Both the position numbers and the translations under genes were made by a program. From positions 1 to 36,029 of the forward strand of contig JALHPV010000038.1 in assembly GCA_022842285.1 (NCBI GenBank): a DNA stretch of 36,029 bases, written 5' to 3'. The notes under the pieces were generated by a model. It worked only from the letters and a program-made list of their open reading frames with translations, was not told where the DNA came from and searched no databases. This DNA comes from Kofleriaceae bacterium. Its GTDB lineage: Bacteria; Myxococcota_A; Polyangia; Haliangiales; Haliangiaceae. Shown in pieces: positions 23,455 through 31,830 of this stretch (position 1 is its first letter; each line of letters opens with the position of its first letter).

Positions 23455-24208
23455 ACGTGGCGACAAGATCGTTTCGCGCTGGTACAGCCCGCGCCTCCAC
23501 CGCGAGGTGAACATCGCGCGGTACGGCGTGATCGGGCAGCCGGTCCTGCTGTTCCCCACCGCCGGCGGCGACTTCGAGGAGAGCGAGCGCTTCCTCATGA
23601 TGGACGCCCTCGCGCCCCTCCTCGATGCCGGCCGGATCAAGATCTATTCGGTCGACTCGGTGGCCGGTAAGGCCCTGGTCTCGCGGGAGGGCTCGCCCCG
23701 CCACCAGATGTGGGTCCAGAACGAGTTTCACCACTTCGTCCGGCACGAGCTCGTCCCGGCCATCCGCATGGACTGCAAGAGCGACCTCGAGATCTGGGCC
23801 TCCGGGGCCTCCATCGGGGCCTTCCATGCCGCGGCGGTCATGTGCCGCTTCCCGGACGTCTTCGCGCGGTCCCTTTGCATCTCGGGGACCTACGACCTCC
23901 GGCGCTTCTACGACTGCGGCCCCCACGACTTCTCCGATGACTTCTGGGTGTCATCGCCGCTTCATTTCGTGCCGCGCCTCGAAGGGCGCCACCTGGACGT
24001 CCTTCGGACCCGGTACTGCCATATCGTGTCCGGTGAGGGTCGGGCAGAAGACATTGGCGAATCTTGGAACCTGGCCAGGGTGCTTGGTGGTAAAGGCATC
24101 CCCAACAAGGTGGAGTCCTGGGGACCGGACTGGCACCACGATTGGGTGACGTGGCGGAAGATGCTTCCGCAGATTCTGGGTCAGTGGACGCGCCCGCAGG
24201 GGGAATAG
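23447..24208 (+). CDS. Short esterase-family alpha/beta hydrolase
   Basis: 253 residues, GTG start at 23447 inside the end of the ATP-grasp gene. Nucleophile elbow is WASGASIGAFHAAA (Ser122). VLLFPTAGGDFEESERF is the oxyanion-side loop, and a late WGPDWHHDWVTWRKML offers catalytic His residues. It resembles the small esterase-like family that is often found beside ATP-grasp and GCS2-type ligase genes. No signal peptide. The next gene begins at the base after its stop codon. Together with the larger esterase, it makes two hydrolases in one operon; whether they act on the ligase product or on an activated intermediate is not known. Confidence 0.75.
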   Translation: MAERGDKIVSRWYSPRLHREVNIARYGVIGQPVLLFPTAGGDFEESERFLMMDALAPLLDAGRIKIYSVDSVAGKALVSREGSPRHQMWVQNEFHHFVRHELVPAIRMDCKSDLEIWASGASIGAFHAAAVMCRFPDVFARSLCISGTYDLRRFYDCGPHDFSDDFWVSSPLHFVPRLEGRHLDVLRTRYCHIVSGEGRAEDIGESWNLARVLGGKGIPNKVESWGPDWHHDWVTWRKMLPQILGQWTRPQGE

Positions 24209-26134
24209 ATGACGAGCACGCGCGAGCACAAGGACGTCGACGGGAAGCTGGATGGCCAGCGGCAGCGCGATTTCACGGGCGCGATCCTCGCTGATATCCG
24301 CGCCCTCGAACGCATGCTGGCCGAGGGACGATTCGAGACGGGCGTGACCCGCATCGGGGCCGAGCAGGAGATGTTCCTCCTCGACGAGACGTGGGCTCCG
24401 AAGCGCGGCGTGCTCCAGCTCCTCGAGAAGCTGAAGGGCGACCCCCACTTCACCACCGAGCTCGGTCAGTTCCAGCTCGAGGCGAACTGCGATCCGCAGA
24501 TCCTCAAGGACGACGGCCTCTCGAAGATGCACGCCCAGCTCGACGAGCTCGTCGACAAGGCCCGCAAGGCCGGCGCCCTCGACGGGACGCAGATCGCCCT
24601 GATGGGCATCCTGCCGACGATGCGCAAGTCGGACCTGTCCCTCGAGGGCATGGTCCCCTCCGCGCGCTACCTGCAGCTCAACAAGATCGTCACCGCGATG
24701 CGCGGCGGCACCTTCGACTTCTCGATCAAGGGCCTCGACGAGCTGATCATCTCGCACGACTCCGTGATGCTCGAGGCGTGTAACTCGAGCTTCCAGTTCC
24801 ACCTGCAGGTCTCGCCGGCGGAATTCGCGAAGATGTACAACCTCTCGCAGCTCCTGGCGGCGCCCATCATGGCGGTGTCGGCGAACTCGCCGATCGTCTT
24901 CGGTCGGCGGCTGTGGGCCGAGACGCGGATCGCGCTGTTCCGCCAGGCCGTCGACACGCGCTCGCACACCCACCACATCCGCGAGACCGAGGCGCGCGTC
25001 AGCTTCGGCACGCGCTGGGTGAAGAACTCGATCCTCGAGATCTTCAAGGAAGATGTCTCCCGCTTCCGGGCGCTCGTGGGGACGGACCTCGACGAGGATC
25101 CGATCGCCGTCCTCGACCGCGGCGAGATCCCGCAGCTCAAGGCCCTCCGCCTCCACAACGGCACCATCTACCGCTGGAACCGCGCCTGCTTCGGCGTCAC
25201 CGACGGCAAGCCGCACCTCCGCATCGAGAACCGCGTGATGCCGGCCGGTCCGTCGACGATCGACGAGATGGCCAACGGCGCCTTCTGGGCGGGCCTCATG
25301 GTGGAGATGGCCGCGCGCGAAGCCGACATCACCCAGCGCATCGACTTCGATCAGGCCGGCGCCAACTTCTACGTCGCCGCGCGCGAAGGCATCACGTCCA
25401 CGTTCACGTGGCTCGACGGCGAGGACATCCCCGCCCGCACGCTGATCCTCGATCGCCTGCTGCCGATGGCGATCCAGGGCCTGCGTCGCCAGCACGTCGC
25501 GGACGCGGACATCGAGAAGTACATGAGCGTGATCCAGGAGCGCGTGAAGACCGCGCGCACGGGCGCCCGCTGGCAGCTCTCCTCCTGGAACTCACTGCGC
25601 GATCGCTCGACCCCCGGTGAGCGCTCGACGGCGCTGGTGGCCGCCACGGTCAGCCGCCAGCAGACCGGCCGCCCGGTGGCCGAATGGGAGCGCGCCCGCT
25701 TGGACGAATCGAAGGCCACGGCCACGAACTACCTCCGCGTCGAGCAGTACATGACCACGGACCTCTTCACGGTCCACGCCGACGACGCCGTCGAGATGGT
25801 CGCGAACTTGATGACGTGGGAGCGCATCCGCCACGTACCCGTCGAGGACGGCGAGCACCGCCTGGCCGGCGTGATCACGCACCGCGCGGTCCTCCGCTTC
25901 CTGATGAGCGGCGGCAATCCGCGTCGCACCCCCGTCTCCGAGCTGATGAAGAAGGAGGTCACGACGGTCGCGCCCGAGACGCCGACGGTCGAGGCCCTCC
26001 AGCTCATGCGCAAGCTCAAGGTCGGCTGTCTCCCCGTGATCCTCGACGGCCGCCTCGTCGGCATCGTCACCGAGGAGGACTTCATGGAGATCGCCTCCAA
26101 GCTCCTCGAAGAGCGCCTCACGGCTGGCAAGTAG
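24209..26134 (+). CDS. GCS2-type carboxylate-amine ligase fused to two CBS domains
   Basis: 641 residues. Residues of about 35-480 are a GCS2-type (glutamate-cysteine ligase 2/YbdK-like) carboxylate-amine ligase: GVTRIGAEQEMFLLD near residue 45, then ELGQFQLEANCDPQ, LEACNSSFQFHLQVSP and LRIENRVMPAGPSTIDEMANG. These enzymes activate a carboxylate with ATP and attach an amine. Residues of about 515-635 hold a CBS pair: VEQYMTTDLFTVHADDAVEM and GVITHRAVLRF, then SELMKKEVTTVAPETPTVEA and GIVTEEDFMEI. CBS pairs bind adenine nucleotides, so product formation may respond to energy charge. The ATG is immediately after the previous stop and follows a purine-rich GGGGGA. It is the largest gene of the run. 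Confidence 0.85.
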   Translation: MTSTREHKDVDGKLDGQRQRDFTGAILADIRALERMLAEGRFETGVTRIGAEQEMFLLDETWAPKRGVLQLLEKLKGDPHFTTELGQFQLEANCDPQILKDDGLSKMHAQLDELVDKARKAGALDGTQIALMGILPTMRKSDLSLEGMVPSARYLQLNKIVTAMRGGTFDFSIKGLDELIISHDSVMLEACNSSFQFHLQVSPAEFAKMYNLSQLLAAPIMAVSANSPIVFGRRLWAETRIALFRQAVDTRSHTHHIRETEARVSFGTRWVKNSILEIFKEDVSRFRALVGTDLDEDPIAVLDRGEIPQLKALRLHNGTIYRWNRACFGVTDGKPHLRIENRVMPAGPSTIDEMANGAFWAGLMVEMAAREADITQRIDFDQAGANFYVAAREGITSTFTWLDGEDIPARTLILDRLLPMAIQGLRRQHVADADIEKYMSVIQERVKTARTGARWQLSSWNSLRDRSTPGERSTALVAATVSRQQTGRPVAEWERARLDESKATATNYLRVEQYMTTDLFTVHADDAVEMVANLMTWERIRHVPVEDGEHRLAGVITHRAVLRFLMSGGNPRRTPVSELMKKEVTTVAPETPTVEALQLMRKLKVGCLPVILDGRLVGIVTEEDFMEIASKLLEERLTAGK

Positions 26135-26199
26135 CCATCGGGATCGTCGGCCGCATCGTCACGGCGCTAACGGCGAGGTTCCTGCCGAACCGCGCCTTC

Positions 26200-26784
26200 G
26201 TGCTGCGGCTCTTGGCCACGCCACGGGTGCGGATCGCCGACGTCGTCGAGAGCGTGCCGACCCGCGTCGCGGGATCCGTGCGCGCGAGCGATGCGGGCCT
26301 GACGGCACCGCTGTCGGGGCGACGTTGCGTGTACTACGAGGTGGCGGTCATCTCGGTCGGTATCTCGACCCGGAACTTTCAGCGCGTGGAGTCGCCGCTC
26401 GGCACCGTCAGCGACGGCGTGAGCTTCGCGCTCGTCGAGCAGGACGCCGTCGCGCTGGTGGATTGCGAGCACGTGCACGTGGCGGTGGCCAACGACCACA
26501 CGGCGACGTGCAAGGGAACCTTCGATGCGTCACCAGCACAGCTCGAGCTGATCCGCCGCTGCGTGCGGCCGGGGCACCGCTGGTTCGACACGCAGGAGCT
26601 CGTGTTCCGCGAAGCGTGCATCTTGCCCGACCAGGTCGTGGGGCTCGTCGGGGCGGCGGTGCGCGAGCCCGACCCCGAACACCCACCCGACGGCCTGTTC
26701 CGCGGCGAGGCGGCGACGCGTCTGCGCTTCCGAGGTACCCGCGCCCACCCGCTCCTCATCTGCGATGACATCCGCCTCCGGTAG
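26200..26784 (+). CDS. GIDE-domain (E3 ligase-like) protein
   Basis: About 194 residues. The sequence resembles the GIDE domain (PF12483, known from the mitochondrial E3 ligase MUL1 and also found in prokaryotes): GSVRASDAGLTAPLSGRRC then VYYEVAVISVG, VSFALVEQDAVALVDCEHVHV, and later RWFDTQELVFREACILPDQVVGLVGAA. No RING is present, so ubiquitin ligase activity is not expected. No membrane helix is clear. The start is uncertain: the first usual start codon in frame after the previous stop is the GTG at 26200, but family-like sequence (VGRIVTALTARFLPNRA) runs upstream to about 26137, where only ATC is available. It may share a transcript with the GCS2-CBS gene. Confidence 0.55.
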   Translation: MLRLLATPRVRIADVVESVPTRVAGSVRASDAGLTAPLSGRRCVYYEVAVISVGISTRNFQRVESPLGTVSDGVSFALVEQDAVALVDCEHVHVAVANDHTATCKGTFDASPAQLELIRRCVRPGHRWFDTQELVFREACILPDQVVGLVGAAVREPDPEHPPDGLFRGEAATRLRFRGTRAHPLLICDDIRLR

Positions 26785-26802
26785 TTGGGTATCATCGAGC
26801 GC

Positions 26803-27318
26803 GTGAAGTGGGCGCTCGTGACGTTGCTCGGCGCATGTAGCTTCTCCGGCGCAGAAGGCTCGCCGCCACCTGCGCCGGAGGACGGGGTCGATGGCCCGCT
26901 CGCGCCGCCCGATGCCCCGCCCGAGGTCGATGCGCCACCGCAGTGGCGCGTGGTGGAGACCTTGATGGTCGACACCGCGAGCGCGAGCCCCGTGGTCTCG
27001 CTCCCCCTGGCGGCCGGCGTGACGTACCGGCTGCGCGCGACCGGCACCGCGACGGTGATCGACGGCCTCGAAGGCGACGCGGAGTACTGGGACTTTCCGA
27101 ACCGGCGCGACAGCGGATGCTGCGAGGACGTCGGTATCGGAATCGACGACCCGATCATCGACCTCGATACGCGCCCCGACTGGGGGCCCTACAACGAGGC
27201 CCACATCTACGAGATCGAGTGGATGGGCACCGGCGCCGCGATCAGCGCCCAGTACCAGGACACGTACTACGGCAACAACAGCGGCACGCTCACGCTCGAG
27301 ATCTACGCGCTCCAGTGA
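26803..27318 (+). CDS. Lipoprotein of unknown function
   Basis: 171 residues from a GTG at 26803, chosen because it begins a lipoprotein signal (VKWALVTLLGAC, Cys12). A Pro/Asp-rich linker follows (PPPAPEDGVDGPLAPPDAPP). The C-terminal domain is beta-rich, with VTYRLRATGTATVIDG, Cys-Cys at DSGCCEDVGIGID, YEIEWMGTGAAISAQYQD and a final GTLTLEIYAL. It resembles a small carbohydrate-binding or PA14-like sandwich, but I cannot assign a family. It is the last plus-strand gene of this run. The 96 bp after it, up to the convergent gene at 27415, hold only an imperfect hairpin without a T tract. Confidence 0.6.
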   Translation: MKWALVTLLGACSFSGAEGSPPPAPEDGVDGPLAPPDAPPEVDAPPQWRVVETLMVDTASASPVVSLPLAAGVTYRLRATGTATVIDGLEGDAEYWDFPNRRDSGCCEDVGIGIDDPIIDLDTRPDWGPYNEAHIYEIEWMGTGAAISAQYQDTYYGNNSGTLTLEIYALQ

Positions 27319-27414
27319 GCCCGCCGGATACTCGGGCCTCTGACCAGCGCATGCCTCGACTGTCGCGGCGCCATCGGACACGGGCCAGTAACAACCCACG
27401 GCCGAATCAGTTGC

Positions 27415-27759
27415 CTAGGCCGGGCCATCCGGCAGTGATGCGAGGAGGGCGTCAAATGACAGCAGGGCAGGGCCGCGCACGACAATGAAGTGTTGCGAGC
27501 CGCGCGCCGTCGTCAGCGAGAAGGCGCCGGTGCCCTTGCCGCGATCCTCGACGTGGTTGGCGGTGTCGGCGGCGAGGGCCTCGGCGGCGGCGAGGATCCG
27601 CGCTGCGATCTCCGGGGCGAGCGAGCCGGCGCGCGGTGGCCCGCCCGAGTACATGCCCGTCGACGATTGCTCGGGCGTGACGGGCGTATAGGTGAAGCTC
27701 GTCGGCGTGATCGCGTACCCGTTGGCGGCACCGTCAGCGTAGGTGAGGGACCAGGTCAC
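27415..27759 (-). CDS. Small hypothetical protein coupled to the WGR-domain gene
   Basis: 114 residues, GTG start at 27759 overlapping the stop of the WGR gene by 4 bp (GTGA), so translation is probably coupled. The protein starts WSLTYADGAANGYAITP, has a helix IAARILAAAEALAADTANHV and ends with LLSFDALLASLPDGPA. I do not recognise a family; no signal, membrane segment or catalytic motif. It is likely to work with the WGR protein, perhaps as a subunit or inhibitor; this rests only on the overlap. Confidence 0.6.
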   Translation of the reverse strand: MTWSLTYADGAANGYAITPTSFTYTPVTPEQSSTGMYSGGPPRAGSLAPEIAARILAAAEALAADTANHVEDRGKGTGAFSLTTARGSQHFIVVRGPALLSFDALLASLPDGPA

Positions 27760-29312
27760 GCGTAGCCCTTCTTGCGTTTCGACGCGACGAGGGCATCACG
27801 CTCGGCGGTGGCGGCCGCGGGAGACGAGAACTTCTTCGGCTTGGTCTGGCCCTCGGTGCCGATGCGGCCGAACCGCACGTGCAACGTCGACCCTTCCACC
27901 CACGCCTCCCAGAACTTGTTCGACGTGCCCTCGGAGAGCTCGAGGTGAACGCGACCCTTGGAGCTCGGGGCCGGCTTCGCGGCCTTGCTCGACGCCGCCG
28001 ACGTCCCAGTCTTCGCCGCAGGGGCCGCCTTCGCGGGCTTCGCGGTGGAGGAGGACTTCGTATTCGCAGCCGTCTGGTTCGCGCGCAGGAAGCGGACGCG
28101 AACGTGCAGGCGACCGACCTCCGTCATCACGCCCTTCTTCGGGTCGCCGAGGAGGTCGCGATGCACCTCGTACACTCCGTTCTCGACGGGAAACGCGGCT
28201 CCGACCTCGAAGCCCTGCCCTTGGGTGATCACGACGGGCTTGTCCGCCGCCGGACGCGGCGCCTTCGCTGGATACGCCATCGTGCGCATCACGCAGAGCG
28301 CACCACTCGTCACGGTGACCGTACCGAGCAGGGTCGACTTCACCGACAACAGCTGAGCGAAGTACGCGCCCAGCAGCTCGCGACCGGACTTCGAAGCCAG
28401 GTCGAGCTGTTTTGGCTCGTGGTCGAGATCCAGGAGCCCGACGCCGGCCGGAAGCTTCCAGTACGAGACGGTGAGGCCGGGGCCGAGCATGCCGGCGATG
28501 ACCTCGGCGCCGGCCTTCGTCTTCAGCGGTCCGCCACCCTGCTTGTTGAACGCGACATCGTCGCCACGGACGAAGTCGCGGTCCCCGTCGCAGCGGGGCG
28601 CGTCGGCCGCATCGAGAGCCAAGAACCTGAGCCGTTCCAGGCCGCGCGTCGAGCCCCACCAATCACCGCGGTGGCCGAGGATGTCGACCTTGCCCGCCTT
28701 CGGAGCGGTCGGAGTGGCGGCGGGCTTCGCCTTGGGGGCCGCGCGCTTGATCCGCGTGCGTGTCACGCAGGCGCCGATCTCGTCCTCGTGGCCGTCGGCG
28801 GTGCGGCCCAGGTTCTCGGTGAGGATCTCGTACCGGCCGTTCGCGAGCGGGATCAGCACGCCGTGGTCATCGAAGGACGTGAGCTTCTTCGCCCCCGCCT
28901 TCAGGGCCTTGCCGACGCCACTCGCGTTTGCGTACTCGAGCATCACCGCGAGGCAGCCGCTCTCGATCTGGACGAAGCCCTGAGACTTCGGCTTGCCACG
29001 CGTCGGTAGCTCCTCGACGCGCTTCGCGAGCTGACGGCGTCCTGCCGGCGACTCGTCCTCGAAATCGCCTTCGGGGAAGAAGTCGAGGAAGACGACGTCG
29101 TCGCCGACGCTCCAGATGCTGGCGCTACCGGCGCTGCCGACGTCCGCCTCAGTCCCCGTCTCCGTCTCGCTCCACTGCGCCAGCAGCGTGCGGTTACGGC
29201 CGTCCTCGTTGCCATCCCAGCCCGGCCACTGAGACGCCTGCGCGCCGTCGACGAACACCGCGAGGAGAGATCCACTCGCACCCTGAAGCTTGCCCAGATG
29301 AACGGCCGCCAT
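27756..29312 (-). CDS. WGR-domain protein with Lys/Ala-rich linker
   Basis: 518 residues. The C-terminal 65 residues are a WGR domain: LELSEGTSNKFWEAWVEGS, then LHVRFGRIGTEGQTKPKKF and EERDAL-like helix residues to the end (ALVASKRKKGYA). WGR is a nucleic-acid-linked domain found in eukaryotic PARPs and in bacterial proteins of several kinds. Before it lies a low-complexity, Lys/Ala/Pro-rich linker (about 410-450), and a second, shorter one near residue 192. The N-terminal 400 residues seem to hold two related beta-rich halves (VMLEYANASG with ENLGRTADGHEDEIGACVTRTRI, and CVMRTMAYPAKAP with DLLGDPKKGVMTEVGRLHVRVRFL). Two similar halves suggest an internal duplication. No catalytic motif was recognised. 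Confidence 0.7.
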   Translation of the reverse strand: MAAVHLGKLQGASGSLLAVFVDGAQASQWPGWDGNEDGRNRTLLAQWSETETGTEADVGSAGSASIWSVGDDVVFLDFFPEGDFEDESPAGRRQLAKRVEELPTRGKPKSQGFVQIESGCLAVMLEYANASGVGKALKAGAKKLTSFDDHGVLIPLANGRYEILTENLGRTADGHEDEIGACVTRTRIKRAAPKAKPAATPTAPKAGKVDILGHRGDWWGSTRGLERLRFLALDAADAPRCDGDRDFVRGDDVAFNKQGGGPLKTKAGAEVIAGMLGPGLTVSYWKLPAGVGLLDLDHEPKQLDLASKSGRELLGAYFAQLLSVKSTLLGTVTVTSGALCVMRTMAYPAKAPRPAADKPVVITQGQGFEVGAAFPVENGVYEVHRDLLGDPKKGVMTEVGRLHVRVRFLRANQTAANTKSSSTAKPAKAAPAAKTGTSAASSKAAKPAPSSKGRVHLELSEGTSNKFWEAWVEGSTLHVRFGRIGTEGQTKPKKFSSPAAATAERDALVASKRKKGYA

Positions 29313-29345
29313 GCCCCGAAAGTACCGCGCGCCGCGGTCCGGGTG

Positions 29346-30107
29346 TCAGATCAGCTCGACGCGGTAGAAGCCGTGCAGCACCTCGTACAGGTCCGGTAGC
29401 CTCTCCTTCAGCTCGGCCGGCTGCATGAAGTAGACCTCGGTCGAGACGGCGAAGAACTCGGCCTCGTCCGTCGCGCCATACTCGTCGAGGAAGCGCTCCT
29501 CGCCCTCGCGCAACCGCAGGAAGTGCTCGGTGCAGACGGCCGCCCAGAGTTGACGGTCGTGTCGCGAGTCGAGGGGCGGCGTGCCGTCGACGGTGCCGTC
29601 GGCCATGTCGATCTTGTGGGCGAACTCGTGGAAGACGACGTTGCGCTTGCCGCGGCCCGTCGCGCCGACGAGCACGTCGTCCCAGGCGAGGATCACCGGA
29701 CCTCCGAGGTGCGCCTCGCCGAGGATCGCCTGGCCCTCGTCGCTCACCACGCGGGCGCTTCCGTCGAAGAAGCCCGCGCTGCGCGTCGGCGACACGCGGG
29801 TATCCGGGTACACGAGGATGGACTCGACGTCGTGATACAGGTCGTGGTCGCGCTCGAGGAGCAGCAGACACGCCTGCGCCGCGATCACCACCCGATGCTC
29901 GTCGGTGAGCTCGAGGCCACCGCAGCCCTCCCAGTGCTTCTCCTCGACGAAGACGTGCACGAGGTCGCGGAGCCGTTCGCGCTGCTCGCGGTCGAGGCAC
30001 TGCACGATCGGTACGCCGTCGTCGATCAGCTCCATCCACACGTCCGGAAACGGCTTCTCGAGCAGGCGCGCCCGGCGGCGCTCTGTCAGCCAGTCGAAGA
30101 GACCCAC
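29346..30107 (-). CDS. MtfA-type (M90 family) zinc metallopeptidase
   Basis: 253 residues from a GTG at 30107; the sequence VGLFDWLTERRR begins as MtfA-family proteins do, while the upstream in-frame part is not protein-like. Zinc motif HEFAHKID (His160, Glu161, His164) and a downstream EFFAVSTEVYF that should supply the third ligand Glu. RNVVFHEFAH, GPVILAWDDVLVG and DGTVDGTPPLD are typical. In E. coli, MtfA binds the Mlc repressor and is a cytoplasmic peptidase; a role in sugar-uptake control here is only a possibility. The length (about 265 in E. coli) matches. A terminator-like hairpin separates it from the upstream M43-type protease. Confidence 0.85.
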   Translation of the reverse strand: MGLFDWLTERRRARLLEKPFPDVWMELIDDGVPIVQCLDREQRERLRDLVHVFVEEKHWEGCGGLELTDEHRVVIAAQACLLLLERDHDLYHDVESILVYPDTRVSPTRSAGFFDGSARVVSDEGQAILGEAHLGGPVILAWDDVLVGATGRGKRNVVFHEFAHKIDMADGTVDGTPPLDSRHDRQLWAAVCTEHFLRLREGEERFLDEYGATDEAEFFAVSTEVYFMQPAELKERLPDLYEVLHGFYRVELI

Positions 30108-30162
30108 GCCGACGATTGAACCACGAGAATCGCACCTGGACGGCCACGCGCGGCGGCCACCG

Positions 30163-30216
30163 AAAAATCGAACACCCAGCAGGTAGGCGCCCCCCGACAC
30201 CTGACCCTGCTGGGTG
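30163..30216 (-). terminator. Rho-independent terminator-like hairpin after the M43-type protease
   Basis: On the minus strand an 11-bp perfect stem (CACCCAGCAGG at 30216-30206 pairing with CCTGCTGGGTG at 30183-30173, 22-nt loop) is followed by TTCGATTTTT, with five T residues at 30167-30163. It lies 24 bp past the stop codon at 30241. The long loop makes it weaker than a classical terminator. It also separates the protease from the MtfA-type gene. Confidence 0.5.
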
Positions 30217-30240
30217 ATCTGGTAGCTCGTGGCGTACCGA

Positions 30241-31131
30241 CTACCGGTACGTGTTCCACATCGCGAGCATGCGCTGGTCCTGGCCCGCCGAGAACGTGTT
30301 CATGCAGGCGTCGTCGGTGTAGTCCATGAAGTTCGTGATCGGGTCGTTGCCCGGGAACCGGTTACCCGTGCAGGTGTTGCGACCGACGGGGCAGCCGTAC
30401 GCCGGCGACTTCTCGGCGGGCGTGTCATCGACGCCATCGTTGGTCGTCTTACAGCCGCCCTGGAACGTGTGATAGAGGCCCATCCAGTGGCCGACCTCGT
30501 GCGTGCCCGTGTCGCCGAGGTTGTAGGGCGCCGCGGAGCCGCCGGGGACCGTCGAGAAGAGGACGACCACGCCGTCGAGCTGCGGGTTCGCGGCGTAGCT
30601 CGACGGGAAGGTCGCCCAGCCGAGGAGGCCCTGGCCCATGTTGTTCGTGTAGAAGTTGAGCGCGTTCGAGCCGCCCTGGCGGAGGGCGTTCTTCATCTGC
30701 GACTCGGCCGTGCCGCCGGTAGCCGTGTACCAGGTCGAGTTGTTCGTGTCGGTCACGGCCTGCAGCACGAACGAGAAGCCCGACGACGCATAGGCGTTGT
30801 TGAGGATGCTGATCTGGCTGTCGATCTGCGACTGCGAGACCGTGCCGCCGGTTCCGTTGCTGGCGTGGATGCGGTGCCAGTAGACGGGGATCACATGCGA
30901 GGCCGTGATGTCGAGCTCGCCATTCTTGTACTGGTCCGCGAGGTCTGCTTCCACGCGGAGCTTCTCGGCGTCGGACAGATCTTCCGTCGCACAGCCGCGA
31001 CGCTCGGTCGCGCTGCCCGGCTCCTGAACGCCTTCGCTCTCGGGGTTCGTGCTCGTGTCGATCTCGTCGCCCGGCGCACACGCCGCAAAGCCAACACCCA
31101 CGATCGCAGCGAACAGGAGTTTGTTGTTCAT
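30241..31131 (-). CDS. M43-type (pappalysin/ulilysin-like) secreted zinc metalloprotease lipoprotein
   Basis: 296 residues from the ATG at 31131, chosen for its lipoprotein signal (MNNKLLFAAIVGVGFAAC, Cys18). The zinc motif is HEVGHWMGLYH at 211-221 (HExxHxxxxxH), and the Met-turn is NFMDYTDDAC (Met269), as in metzincins of the M43 cytophagalysin/pappalysin type. A propeptide-like part (about 20-75) with Cys47 in RRGCATEDLSD may act as a cysteine switch; that is a guess. Expected outside the cytoplasm, possibly lipid-anchored, cutting peptides. A terminator-like hairpin follows. The upstream 31132-31306 region, shared with a divergent lipoprotein gene, shows no clear operator. Confidence 0.85.
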   Translation of the reverse strand: MNNKLLFAAIVGVGFAACAPGDEIDTSTNPESEGVQEPGSATERRGCATEDLSDAEKLRVEADLADQYKNGELDITASHVIPVYWHRIHASNGTGGTVSQSQIDSQISILNNAYASSGFSFVLQAVTDTNNSTWYTATGGTAESQMKNALRQGGSNALNFYTNNMGQGLLGWATFPSSYAANPQLDGVVVLFSTVPGGSAAPYNLGDTGTHEVGHWMGLYHTFQGGCKTTNDGVDDTPAEKSPAYGCPVGRNTCTGNRFPGNDPITNFMDYTDDACMNTFSAGQDQRMLAMWNTYR

Positions 31132-31306
31132 GTGCGCGAGAGCGTAGGGCGGTCGGGTCTTCGTCTCCAGTTTGGAACGCGCGCCGATCACGAAGTCAGG
31201 ACGTTTGAGAACACACTTCGCGCTGTGTGGGCGGTCGTGTGTCTGCCATCGCGACGAGCACTTACGTCCGAGACTCGGACGGCATCGGGCATAACGAAGG
31301 CTTCAG

Positions 31307-31633
31307 ATGGTTTTTCCGATGGTACCGTCGGGCGTGCGATCACTGCTTCTCGCCTTCGCGCTCGCCGCCTGCGGTGGCCGTCAACCCGCCGCGACCGAGG
31401 CGGAGCCCATCGAGGAAGCCGCGCCTGCCGAAGATCCCTTCGTGACGATGGAGCGCTTCAAGGACCGCATGTGCGCGTGCACCGAAAAGGCGTGCGCCCA
31501 GGCCGTCGTGAAGGAGCTCACGACGTGGGGCAACTCGGAGGCCGCCGACGTGAAGAGCGATGCCGACAAGACGCGCATGTACAACTTGTCGATGGCGACG
31601 GGGGAGTGCGCGAAGCGAGCCCTCGGCGACTGA
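31307..31633 (+). CDS. Small Cys-containing lipoprotein
   Basis: 108 residues from the ATG at 31307, with GAAGG at 31296-31300; a later ATG (31319) or GTG (31334) is possible. The signal ends LAFALAAC (Cys22). The mature part has an Ala/Glu/Pro-rich linker (PAATEAEPIEEAAPAED), then FVTMERFKDRMCACTEKACAQAVVKELTTWGNS, with a CACTEKAC cluster and a final GECAKRALGD. This Cys pattern recurs in small myxobacterial lipoproteins of unknown function; I recall the family only in general terms. Downstream, 31634-31830 holds no gene or regulatory site that I can support. Confidence 0.65.
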   Translation: MVFPMVPSGVRSLLLAFALAACGGRQPAATEAEPIEEAAPAEDPFVTMERFKDRMCACTEKACAQAVVKELTTWGNSEAADVKSDADKTRMYNLSMATGECAKRALGD

Positions 31634-31830
31634 CCCGAAGCTCACCGGCGACGTCGATCTCGCCGGTGCTCGCGCTGCGCTTGGTGCGACCGTCTACCGT
31701 GGATCACAGCGCTGTGGGGCAAACCCTCCGCCGGCGTCTGCAGTGGCAGTGGCCACGCGCCCGGTCACGAGCCCGTGGAGATTCGCGGATCTAGCCGTGG
31801 CATGTCCGGTGCTCTTGGGTCTGGTCAGCC

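Noticed and set aside
15931-31730. 13-base string GCTGTGGGGCAAA present near 15933 and near 31712, both in intergenic DNA
   Set aside because: Many exact 13-base matches are expected by chance in a window of this size and GC content, and the flanks do not align well.
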